Shown here: piece after piece, positions 1 through 5,662 of the stretch
Numbering within the stretch: position 1 is the stretch's first letter
Layout of the letters: each line of letters opens with the position of its first letter
Source of the DNA: Chitinophaga pinensis
GTDB taxonomy: Bacteria; Bacteroidota; Bacteroidia; M30B66
DNA length: 5,662 bases
Assembly: GCA_943330985.1 (NCBI GenBank)
Contig: CALQJV010000097.1
Span: 1-5,662 of the forward strand
Reading direction: 5' to 3'
Position numbers and translations under genes: made by a program
The notes under the pieces: model-generated
Database searches by the model: none
The model's input: the letters and a program-made list of their open reading frames with translations, nothing else
Told to the model about the DNA's origin: nothing

Positions 1-33
1 CAAGGCTATATTTTGATTATAATTTTAAATGTA

Positions 34-41
34 CAAATATA
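34..41 (-). promoter_or_regulatory. Possible Bacteroidota -7 box reading leftward out of the window
   Basis: Read on the minus strand this is TATATTTG, a perfect match to the Bacteroidota -7 consensus TAnnTTTG. It would drive a gene lying to the left of the window, divergent from hemH. No TTTG-type -33 element is visible about 20 bp upstream of it, and the region is AT-rich, so a chance match is possible. The gene it would serve cannot be seen. Confidence 0.3.
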
Positions 42-109
42 GGTGATACCACGCTTATTTAATGTTAAGTTCTTGGGAAATCCATATAAAATTCAATCCT
101 TGCATTGAC

Positions 110-117
110 TACATTTG
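110..117 (+). promoter_or_regulatory. Likely -7 box of the hemH promoter
   Basis: TACATTTG matches the Bacteroidota -7 consensus TAnnTTTG exactly. Transcription would begin a few bases downstream, leaving a leader of roughly 25 nt before the ATG at 149. The leader contains a run of eight A residues (133-140), in keeping with the A-rich, Shine-Dalgarno-free leaders usual in this phylum. A good -33 TTG at the expected distance is not evident. The box lies downstream of the in-frame ATG at 62, which argues for the later start codon. Confidence 0.45.
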
Positions 118-148
118 CTTAAATATCATCCGAAAAAAAACTTTAAAA

Positions 149-1168
149 ATGCTTTCAAATAAAACGGGGGTTTTATTACTTCAGCTTGGAACTCCAAACA
201 GCCCTTCTACTTCCGATGTTCGAAAATACCTGCGTGAGTTTCTGATGGATGAGCGCGTAATTGATGTGCCCTATTTGTTGCGTCAAATTTTAGTAAACGG
301 AATTATTGCAAACTTCAGAGCACCTAAGTCGGCAAAGCTTTACAAAGAAATTTGGACAGCCGAAGGCTCCCCATTAATGATTTATGGGAAGCAGGTTGAA
401 AAAGAACTTCAACATAAACTGGGGGACGAATACATGGTTGAATTGGGTATGCGATACCAGCAACCCTCCATGCGTGATTCGCTCGAACGTTTCAGAGCTG
501 CAAAAATCACCAAACTTATACTTCTGCCATTATACCCGCAGTATGCTTCATCGAGCACTGGTTCCTCTTTGCAATTAGCATTCGAAACCATTGCCAAATG
601 GAATGTAATGCCCGAAGTGAATGCCCTTTCATCATACTATAATCATCCCGACTATATTCGCCTTTGGGCCGAAAAAGGGAAAGCGATGAATGACGGTAGT
701 TATGATGCCTTCATGTTTACCTTTCATGGAGTGCCTTGGCGACATATTCGCAGAACCGAATGCGGAGGAAATTGCCAAAAAGGCCCACAGGAATGCCCTG
801 CTATAAATGAACAAAATCATGTATGTTACAGAGCGCAGTGTTTCGAAAACGCACGTGCAGTTAGAGATGCTGCAGGATTAGATCCTCAAAAAACATACAT
901 CAATTTTCAGTCGCGCTTAGGGAAAGACCCTTGGTTAACTCCATACACCGACGAGACTTTAATTCGTTTGGCCAAAGAAGGAAAGAAACGCATTCTCGTA
1001 TTTTCGCCTTCGTTTACTGCCGATTGCCTAGAAACCATTCACGAAGTTGGAGCTGAATACAATGAATTATTTCAAGAGCATGGCGGCGAAAAATTGGTTC
1101 TTGTTCCAAGCATGAATTGTGATTCCGATTGGATACAATTTCTTCAAGACAGGGTGCTTGAAAAATAA
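149..1168 (+). CDS. hemH: Ferrochelatase (protohaem ferro-lyase)
   Basis: Ferrochelatase inserts Fe2+ into protoporphyrin IX (or the coproporphyrin equivalent), a last step of haem synthesis; it is cytoplasmic or loosely membrane-associated. The 339-residue product begins with the family start KTGVLLLQLGTP, carries LPLYPQYASSSTGSS at about 126-140, the catalytic-histidine motif FHG (His193), the block FQSRLGKDPWLTPYTDETL near 253-271, and the acidic active-site motif CLETIHEVG (Glu295). The reading frame is open from an ATG at 62, but the extra 29 residues do not resemble the family and a promoter box falls inside that stretch, so I start at 149. Between His193 and the FQSR block is a cysteine-rich insert (Cys205, 209, 216, 226, 231), in the general area where some bacterial ferrochelatases bind a [2Fe-2S] cluster; whether this one does is inference. 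The next gene follows after 46 bp on the same strand. Confidence 0.96.
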   Translation: MLSNKTGVLLLQLGTPNSPSTSDVRKYLREFLMDERVIDVPYLLRQILVNGIIANFRAPKSAKLYKEIWTAEGSPLMIYGKQVEKELQHKLGDEYMVELGMRYQQPSMRDSLERFRAAKITKLILLPLYPQYASSSTGSSLQLAFETIAKWNVMPEVNALSSYYNHPDYIRLWAEKGKAMNDGSYDAFMFTFHGVPWRHIRRTECGGNCQKGPQECPAINEQNHVCYRAQCFENARAVRDAAGLDPQKTYINFQSRLGKDPWLTPYTDETLIRLAKEGKKRILVFSPSFTADCLETIHEVGAEYNELFQEHGGEKLVLVPSMNCDSDWIQFLQDRVLEK

Positions 1169-1214
1169 TTTGCTTCGTAATACCATTTCATGAATTCTCT
1201 CGTTTATTGGACGA

Positions 1215-2831
1215 ATGCTTCCTAAACAATTACGCTTTCTTCATCCGTATTTGCATTTCACTGGCCTGCTTCTTATGGTTGTTGGCTTGCCTTTCTCATT
1301 GTTGTTGATGAGTCTTTCCCAATTTTTTGTCGTTGGGAATTGGATTCTCGAAGCCGATTTCAAAACAAAATGGGCCCGCTTTAAATCCCAAAGGCTTGCT
1401 TGGATGCTTTGCGGTGTTTTCATTTTACTTCTTCCCGGTTTACTTTACACCCAAAATATGAACGATGGTTTAAAACTCGTTCGAATTAATCTACCCTTTT
1501 TCATCTTTCCATTTTTCCTTTCTTCCTCCGCCCCTTTGAAGAAAAGCTGTTACGAGCTCTTGCTAAAACTAAGTTTCTTGTCCGTTTTTCTTGCAAGTCT
1601 TGCATGTGCATTTATTGGCTTGCCAAAATGGCTCAATGGTGAATTTTCTGATATTCGGCAAATTTCTCTTTTCATTTCCCACATCCGATTTGCATTGTTA
1701 ATTGACTTATCCATTTTAATTGGTTTATGGATTTTAAAATCTAAATCCATCCAAACAAAGTCAATTGAAAGAGGGCTAATCGGAATTGCAATAGCTTGGA
1801 TGCTTGTTTTTTTATTCATCCTGCAATCACTTACTGGTATAGCGATTCTTCTTTTATTGCTATTAATTTGGGGAACCTCATTTGTTTTTAAAGCCTATTC
1901 TCCCAAAAAAGCAATCCTGTTTTTATCCATTCCGGTGTTGCTTTTTACAGGCGTGTTTTTTCTGTTAACTAATTCCTGGAAGCATTATCATTCACCCGAT
2001 TCGAAATATTCCAAGCCATTAGCAACGAAAACCAAACTTGGAAATTTGTACTCTCACAATTTCGATATTATTGAAAACGGTCACTATATAAACAGTTATA
2101 TATGCGATAAGGAACTTAGGAACGCTTGGGAATTGCGAAGTAAACTAAGCATCGATAGTAACGATAACAAAGGGCATCTAACGTATTCTACTTTAATTCG
2201 GTTCTTAAATTCGAAAGGATTCACCAAAGATGCAGAAGGAATTTCCTCACTTTCGGATAAAGAAATTCATTTCATTGAGCAAGGCATTGCAAATGTAAAT
2301 TACACTGGACTCTGGGGCATTCGAATGCGTTTATATCAACTTTTTTGGGAACTCGATTATAACCAGCGTGGAGGCAAGTCGCCTATCGGATATTCTGTAA
2401 TGATGAAATGGGAGTTTTGGAAAACCGCCTTGAATATAATTCGTAATCATCCCATTTCGGGAGTTGGAACGGGCGATGTGATGGATGCATTTAAAGATGA
2501 GTACACTAAATCGAATAGTTGGCTTAACGAAAAATGGAGGCTTACAAGTCACAATTACTATTTATACATAGCAGTTGCTTTAGGTATTCCGGGGTTGGTC
2601 ATTTTTTTAGTTCTGATTAGCGTTCCTTTTATAACAACTGTTAGAAAATCACCCTATTTTCCTTTAACAATCTTTTTTTGGATAGCAATCATTTCGATGT
2701 TAACGGAGGACACACTTAACACACAAGCGGGCGCATCTTTTGTGGCTTTTTTTTACAGCTTCTTTCTCTTTTCTCGCCCCATTATTAAATCGATTTCTTC
2801 TTCTTCATTACCTGGTTCTTCCGAAGATTGA
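1215..2831 (+). CDS. O-antigen ligase / polymerase (Wzy_C-type) family membrane protein
   Basis: A 538-residue polytopic inner-membrane protein, probably a glycosyltransferase that moves a lipid-linked glycan to lipid A core, another glycan or a protein. Hydrophobic segments lie at about 15-45, 61-80, 91-107, 114-137, 155-174, 187-225, 232-252, 448-474, 481-496 and 505-520. The soluble stretch at about 254-445 is large. It ends in the ligase signature: NHPISGVGTGD (411-421), then His446-Asn447 with nine residues to G457-I-P-G460, an exact fit to the H-[NSQ]-x9-G-x-x-G motif described for WaaL ligases. SHIRF (155-159, Arg158) may supply a basic residue for the lipid phosphate, but this is a guess. 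No other glycan genes are in the window, so the acceptor cannot be predicted and ligase versus polymerase is open. The ATG at 1215 gives a short basic N-terminus before the first membrane segment. It may share the hemH transcript. Its last 26 codons overlap rsmI on the opposite strand. Confidence 0.87.
   Translation: MLPKQLRFLHPYLHFTGLLLMVVGLPFSLLLMSLSQFFVVGNWILEADFKTKWARFKSQRLAWMLCGVFILLLPGLLYTQNMNDGLKLVRINLPFFIFPFFLSSSAPLKKSCYELLLKLSFLSVFLASLACAFIGLPKWLNGEFSDIRQISLFISHIRFALLIDLSILIGLWILKSKSIQTKSIERGLIGIAIAWMLVFLFILQSLTGIAILLLLLLIWGTSFVFKAYSPKKAILFLSIPVLLFTGVFFLLTNSWKHYHSPDSKYSKPLATKTKLGNLYSHNFDIIENGHYINSYICDKELRNAWELRSKLSIDSNDNKGHLTYSTLIRFLNSKGFTKDAEGISSLSDKEIHFIEQGIANVNYTGLWGIRMRLYQLFWELDYNQRGGKSPIGYSVMMKWEFWKTALNIIRNHPISGVGTGDVMDAFKDEYTKSNSWLNEKWRLTSHNYYLYIAVALGIPGLVIFLVLISVPFITTVRKSPYFPLTIFFWIAIISMLTEDTLNTQAGASFVAFFYSFFLFSRPIIKSISSSSLPGSSED
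2753..2831. other. 79-bp convergent coding overlap
   Basis: The 3' ends of the ligase-like gene (+, stop 2829-2831) and rsmI (-, stop 2753-2755) overlap tail to tail. The shared DNA encodes residues 513-538 of the ligase-like protein, which are the end of the last membrane segment and a serine-rich tail. On the other strand it encodes residues 223-248 of RsmI, an acidic-then-basic tail after the catalytic core. Both frames are open with normal stops. No strong terminator hairpin is visible at the junction, so the two transcripts probably overlap at their 3' ends. Confidence 0.9.
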
Positions 2832-3499
2832 TTTAATCCACTAAGGACAATTACAATTTCCCCTTTGGGAGTATGCTTTTCGTAATATTCAGCAAGCTCT
2901 TCTAGTGTTCCTCTTTTACACTCCTCAAACATCTTAGAAAGTTCTCTAACAACAGCCGCTTTTCTATCCTTGCCTAAAAATTCGGAAAGTTGTCGCAAGG
3001 TTTTTACTAATCGATAAGGTGATTCATAGAAAATAATTGTCCGTTCTTCGTGTGCTAAGTTTTTCATTTTGGTTTGACGCCCTTTTTTATGGGGCAGAAA
3101 ACCTTCAAAACAAAATCTGTCAGCTGGAAGTCCGGAAATAACCAAAGCTGGAATTAAAGCGGTTGCTCCAGGCAAACACTCTACAACAATGCCCGCTTCA
3201 ATGCAAGCGCGTACTAATAAAAATCCAGGATCCGAAATGCCCGGAGTACCTGCATCGGAAATGAGCGCAATGGAATTACTTTCCTCAATTAAACGAACGG
3301 TTGCTTGTAAAACTTGATGTTCATTGTGTTGATGAAATGCGCGCAAAGGGCGAGAAATATCCAACAACCTTAATAAGTTTCCAGATGTTCGCGTGTCTTC
3401 TGCAAGAATCAAGTCGGCTTCTCGCAAAATTCTAAGCGAACGAAGCGTAATGTCTTCCAGATTACCCAAAGGCGTTGGAACCAGAATGAGTTTACCCAT
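2753..3499 (-). CDS. rsmI: 16S rRNA (cytidine(1402)-2'-O)-methyltransferase
   Basis: RsmI uses S-adenosylmethionine to methylate the 2'-hydroxyl of C1402 in the decoding centre of 16S rRNA. The 248-residue protein shows the family's tetrapyrrole-methylase-like fold markers in order: VPTPLGNLEDITLR (7-20), AEDTR (33-37), the glycine-rich LISDAGTPGISDPG (79-92), LPGATALIPALVISGLP (109-125), FEGFLPHKKGRQ (131-142), IIFYESPYRL (155-164) and VVRELSKMFEE (183-193). The core ends near GEIVIVLSG (213-221). The 27 residues beyond it are charged and are encoded by DNA that overlaps the opposite-strand ligase gene. The protein is shorter than the 286-residue E. coli enzyme and lacks its C-terminal domain, which is usual in this phylum. 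The ATG begins the conserved MGKLILVPTPLGN start and lies 2 bp after the stop of the upstream gene, so the two are very likely co-transcribed. Confidence 0.96.
   Translation of the reverse strand: MGKLILVPTPLGNLEDITLRSLRILREADLILAEDTRTSGNLLRLLDISRPLRAFHQHNEHQVLQATVRLIEESNSIALISDAGTPGISDPGFLLVRACIEAGIVVECLPGATALIPALVISGLPADRFCFEGFLPHKKGRQTKMKNLAHEERTIIFYESPYRLVKTLRQLSEFLGKDRKAAVVRELSKMFEECKRGTLEELAEYYEKHTPKGEIVIVLSGLNQSSEEPGNEEEEIDLIMGREKRKKL
2795..2806. repeat. (TTC)4 triplet repeat inside the double-coding overlap
   Basis: Four perfect TTC units. On the minus strand they encode Glu232-Glu235 of RsmI, and on the plus strand they fall in the SISSSS stretch of the ligase-like protein. A gain or loss of one unit would keep both frames. 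The tract is short and may simply reflect acidic codon use. Confidence 0.6.
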
Positions 3500-3501
3500 T
3501 T

Positions 3502-4425
3502 TTAGGCGTTGTGCAAATAGCGCCTATTTAGTAATTCGGCAAGACCTTGAAAAGATTTGCTTTCAGGATCCCAGGAATACTTCGATTTCAATTCTTGAAA
3601 GAAATCTTCCGCTTCGCCGTAATTCTCAAAATTATTGAGCTTATCGAGCGCCTCGTTATATTCCACCATATTATTCTTGAAAAGGTCTTTCAAATAAGCG
3701 AACTTTTCATTGATTCCTATGGACGATTTTATGTTTGAAATTGGATTTTGTGATGCTTGTGTAGCAACCGTTTTTTCAGCAGGTTTCGCAATTTTATCGT
3801 AAAGTGACGCCGCTTTATCGAACAAGCTTTCCTTCTTAGGATCAACCGCAATTGGTTCTGGTTTTAACTCGATTTTGCGAACTGTTGGCACAAAATCCTT
3901 TTGTCTCTCTTGCAATAAATCTACTTTGGGGCTAACAACAACTGCAGGAATTGATTCGGAGGTGGTGGTCACTCCTGTTTCTTTTGCATCAGATGCATCG
4001 AATGTTTTTTGCCAAGCAATTGGCGATTCTTCCAATTTAATCTCTACTGGACGATTAATTTCAACCACTGTTTTTTCGGCATCAACAACCGGTTCCAATA
4101 AAACTTCTGATGCTTTATCGGCTTCAACTTCAGAAGGAATTGGAGCTTCGGGAATCTCCACTTTAGGTGTTTCCAAAGTAAGAGTTTCATTAACAGGAGC
4201 GCTGTTTGTTTTTGTTGGAACTTCAGTGTCCTGAGACTTGCGCCGCTGAAATTCAGAGACTGTTCTTAAATCGAGAAGCGCTTCATAGAGGTCTCTAACA
4301 TCTTTCAATGCCAAATCAACTTCCATGATTGGAACAGAATTATCGAATTGCAAAATTCTGCTGTATTGCTCTACCACCTTGTTAAGTAGGTGGGTTATAT
4401 CTTCGTGAATGCGTTTAGAGTCCAT
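3502..4425 (-). CDS. Conserved Bacteroidota-type protein of unknown function
   Basis: I do not recognise a named family with a known role. The 307-residue protein has three parts. Residues 1-64 look helical and charged (MDSKRIHEDITHLLNKV onward) and may form a coiled coil. Residues 65-225 are low-complexity, rich in Pro, Glu, Val, Thr and Lys, and probably disordered. Residues 227-304 form a compact C-terminal module with SSIGINEKFAYLKDLF (234-249), YNEALDKLNNF (256-266), AEDFFQELKSKYSWD (272-286) and LAELLNRRY (295-303). From memory this IGIN-x-F type of module recurs at the ends of unnamed Bacteroidota proteins. There is no signal peptide or membrane segment, so it is probably cytoplasmic. 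It sits 2 bp upstream of rsmI in one apparent operon and is divergent from tdk. A role in ribosome or cell-envelope work would be guesswork. The ATG lies only 11 bp from a -7 box, implying a very short leader. Confidence 0.85.
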   Translation of the reverse strand: MDSKRIHEDITHLLNKVVEQYSRILQFDNSVPIMEVDLALKDVRDLYEALLDLRTVSEFQRRKSQDTEVPTKTNSAPVNETLTLETPKVEIPEAPIPSEVEADKASEVLLEPVVDAEKTVVEINRPVEIKLEESPIAWQKTFDASDAKETGVTTTSESIPAVVVSPKVDLLQERQKDFVPTVRKIELKPEPIAVDPKKESLFDKAASLYDKIAKPAEKTVATQASQNPISNIKSSIGINEKFAYLKDLFKNNMVEYNEALDKLNNFENYGEAEDFFQELKSKYSWDPESKSFQGLAELLNRRYLHNA

Positions 4426-4436
4426 AAGTTAGATCT

Positions 4437-4444
4437 CAAAAGTA
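4437..4444 (-). promoter_or_regulatory. Likely -7 box for the unnamed gene and rsmI
   Basis: Read on the minus strand this is TACTTTTG, a perfect TAnnTTTG. The start codon at 4425 is 11 nt past its last base, so the transcript would have a leader of only a few nucleotides. The expected -33 position falls at about 4462-4470, overlapping the tdk -7 box, and has no clear TTG. Confidence 0.4.
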
Positions 4445-4465
4445 ATGAATCGAATGTCTTTTACG

Positions 4466-4473
4466 TAGTTTTG
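4466..4473 (+). promoter_or_regulatory. Likely -7 box of the tdk-murF promoter
   Basis: TAGTTTTG matches TAnnTTTG exactly. The predicted start would leave a leader of about 40 nt before the tdk ATG at 4523, A-rich (the 4491-4510 stretch) and without a Shine-Dalgarno sequence. No good -33 TTG is visible; the expected position overlaps the oppositely directed -7 box at 4437-4444. Confidence 0.45.
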
Positions 4474-4522
4474 TGAAATAAATCCACGGGTAAAAATAAA
4501 TAAATTCAAATCGGTTTTACGC

Positions 4523-5134
4523 ATGTTTCTCGAAAACACTTTACATTCTTCTAAACGACGCGGCTGCATCGAAGTAATTTGCGGTTCAATGTTTTCCGGA
4601 AAAACCGAAGAACTAATCCGAAGACTTCGCAGGGCAACGTTTGCAAAACAACGTGTGGAGATATTCAAACCCGCTGTCGACAAGCGCTATCACGATGATG
4701 ATGTGGTGTCGCACGATTCTAATTCCATCCGATCGACCCCTGTTGAATCATCTCAAAGCATTTTGTTACTAGCCGCCGATGTTGATGTTATTGGAATTGA
4801 CGAAGCACAATTTTTCGATTCCGAACTAGTAAATGTGTGCAACGAATTAGCCAACATGGGTATTCGAGTAATTGTTGCTGGCCTTGATATGGATTTTCGG
4901 GGATTCCCATTTGGTCCAATTCCAGCCTTGCTTTCAACCGCCGAATACGTAACGAAAGTACATGCAATTTGTATGGAATGTGGAAACCTCGCCAATCATT
5001 CGCATCGCTTCGACAATAGCAATGAAAGCTTGGTTTTACTTGGAGAAACGGATTCATATCAACCACTTTGCCGCGATTGCTTTTACTCACATAATCCGCT
5101 GCCATATACAGGAGCAAGTGTTCGTAAACAATGA
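4523..5134 (+). CDS. tdk: Thymidine kinase (type II, TK1-like)
   Basis: This cytoplasmic enzyme phosphorylates thymidine to dTMP with ATP in the pyrimidine salvage pathway. The 203-residue length is normal. The P-loop [10 protein letters not shown] is at 21-30, IDEAQFF at 92-98 holds the Mg-binding Asp93 and the presumed catalytic Glu94, and the lasso region [19 protein letters not shown] runs from 125 to 143. A structural zinc site is given by Cys150-x2-Cys153 (CMEC) and Cys183-x2-Cys186 (CRDC). The MFLENT start followed by the basic RRG(C)[11 protein letters not shown] matches Bacteroidota thymidine kinases as I know them, which fixes the start at 4523. Its stop overlaps the next ATG by 4 bp (ATGA), so translation of the two is probably coupled. 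It is transcribed divergently from the unnamed gene-rsmI pair. All key residues are present. Confidence 0.97.
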   Translation: MFLENTLHSSKRRGCIEVICGSMFSGKTEELIRRLRRATFAKQRVEIFKPAVDKRYHDDDVVSHDSNSIRSTPVESSQSILLLAADVDVIGIDEAQFFDSELVNVCNELANMGIRVIVAGLDMDFRGFPFGPIPALLSTAEYVTKVHAICMECGNLANHSHRFDNSNESLVLLGETDSYQPLCRDCFYSHNPLPYTGASVRKQ

Positions 5135-5662
5135 ACAGCTATTCCATAGAAATATTGGCTAACTGGTTAAATTCAGAAGCCAACATATCAAGGCCTTTAC
5201 AAACAAACATATCGGAATTAGTTTTCGATAGTCGGAAAATAAATAATCCCGAAAGCAGTTTGTTTTTTGCCTTAGTAACAGCACGAAATGATGGCCATCG
5301 ATATATTGAAGCATTAATAAAACAGGGTGTTGTTAATTTTGTCGTTCAGAGTAAAATCGACGAAAATATAAACAGCAAAGCGAATTTCATTCGAGTTGAA
5401 AACACACAAATTGCACTTCAAGAAATTGCCAGAAAACATCGCGAATCGTTTACCTATCCTGTTGTTGCAATTACGGGAAGTAACGGAAAAACCATTGTGA
5501 AAGAATGGGCTCACGAAGCACTTCGGAACTCCCTTAATATTGTAAGAAGCCCCAAAAGTTTCAATTCACAAATTGGTGTTCCGCTTTCGGTTTGGCAAAT
5601 GAATATTGAACATGAGTGCGCATTGTTTGAAGCTGGAATTTCTGCTCCAGGAGAAATGAATG
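5131..5662 (+). CDS. murF: MurF-type ligase, probable N-terminus of a MurF-alanine racemase fusion (cut by window end)
   Basis: MurF (UDP-MurNAc-tripeptide:D-Ala-D-Ala ligase) adds the D-Ala-D-Ala dipeptide to the peptidoglycan precursor in the cytoplasm using ATP. 177 codons are present, with no stop before the window ends. Visible markers are the N-terminal substrate-binding domain with FDSRK (32-36) and [13 protein letters not shown] (47-59), the ATP-binding motif ITGSNGKT (114-121), [10 protein letters not shown] (144-153) and [11 protein letters not shown] (166-176). The [10 protein letters not shown] wording and the partner gene match the Bacteroidota bifunctional protein in which MurF is fused to a C-terminal alanine racemase, which would make D-Ala for the same pathway. 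The racemase half would lie outside the window, so the fusion is inferred. The start [13 protein letters not shown] is set by the family's usual start and by the 4-bp ATGA overlap with tdk. Confidence 0.92.
   Translation, partial: MNSYSIEILANWLNSEANISRPLQTNISELVFDSRKINNPESSLFFALVTARNDGHRYIEALIKQGVVNFVVQSKIDENINSKANFIRVENTQIALQEIARKHRESFTYPVVAITGSNGKTIVKEWAHEALRNSLNIVRSPKSFNSQIGVPLSVWQMNIEHECALFEAGISAPGEMN

Noticed and set aside
42..52. GGTGATACCAC, a partly palindromic sequence between the divergent -7 boxes
   Set aside because: The matching arms are only 3 bp, too short to call an operator, and I recognise no regulator site.
62..148. In-frame N-terminal extension of hemH from the ATG at 62
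   Set aside because: The 29 extra residues do not resemble ferrochelatases, and a perfect -7 box lies inside the stretch, so the ATG at 149 fits better.
1166..1172. TAATTTG as a possible promoter box for the ligase gene
   Set aside because: It is one base short of TAnnTTTG and overlaps the hemH stop; read-through from hemH is at least as likely.
2722..2754. Terminator-like CACAA...TTGTG stem followed by eight T residues on the plus strand
   Set aside because: The stem is only 5 bp with a 13-nt loop, and it lies inside the ligase coding region 77 nt before its stop.
2817..2827. Inverted repeat TCTTC-C-GAAGA near the ligase stop
   Set aside because: The one-base centre cannot form a hairpin loop, and there is no T tract after it.
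3875..4234. 119-codon open frame on the plus strand, rich in Ser and Thr
   Set aside because: It is antisense to the low-complexity part of the unnamed gene; its composition is what the opposite strand of that repeat-rich coding region would give.
4788..5117. 109-codon minus-strand frame
   Set aside because: It lies entirely across tdk, which is certain from its motifs, and has no recognisable features of its own.

Overview
The window is an ordinary chromosomal segment of a member of the Bacteroidota. Four things point there. The thymidine kinase opens with the MFLENT start typical of that phylum. The gene after it is the N-terminus of the MurF type that is fused to alanine racemase in Bacteroidota. 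RsmI is short, with no C-terminal domain like that of E. coli. Several intergenic regions carry perfect TAnnTTTG (-7) promoter boxes, and no clear Shine-Dalgarno sequences are visible. I cannot name a genus. The DNA is AT-rich, and I see no insertion sequence, CRISPR array, tRNA, rRNA or other sign of a mobile or accessory island.

Layout from left to right: 1-148 is a promoter region with a possible outward-reading box and a box for hemH. hemH (ferrochelatase, +, 149-1168) is followed after 46 bp by a large O-antigen-ligase-like membrane protein (+, 1215-2831). That gene converges on, and overlaps by 79 bp, rsmI (16S rRNA C1402 2'-O-methyltransferase, -, 2753-3499). Upstream of rsmI on the minus strand, with a 2-bp gap, is an unnamed 307-residue protein (-, 3502-4425) with a low-complexity middle and a conserved-looking C-terminal module. 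A 97-bp divergent promoter region (4426-4522) separates it from tdk (thymidine kinase, +, 4523-5134). tdk overlaps by 4 bp (ATGA) the start of the murF(-alr) gene, which runs off the right edge.

The transcription units I infer are hemH with or without the ligase gene, the unnamed gene with rsmI, and tdk-murF(-alr). They serve haem synthesis, cell-surface glycan transfer, ribosome modification, thymidine salvage and peptidoglycan precursor synthesis. They are housekeeping functions with no single shared pathway.

I found no convincing undescribed system. The points most worth a second look are the large lineage-type soluble domain inside the ligase-like protein, the 79-bp tail-to-tail overlap that encodes the whole acidic tail of RsmI, the cysteine-rich insert in ferrochelatase, the unnamed protein paired with rsmI, and the back-to-back -7 boxes between it and tdk.
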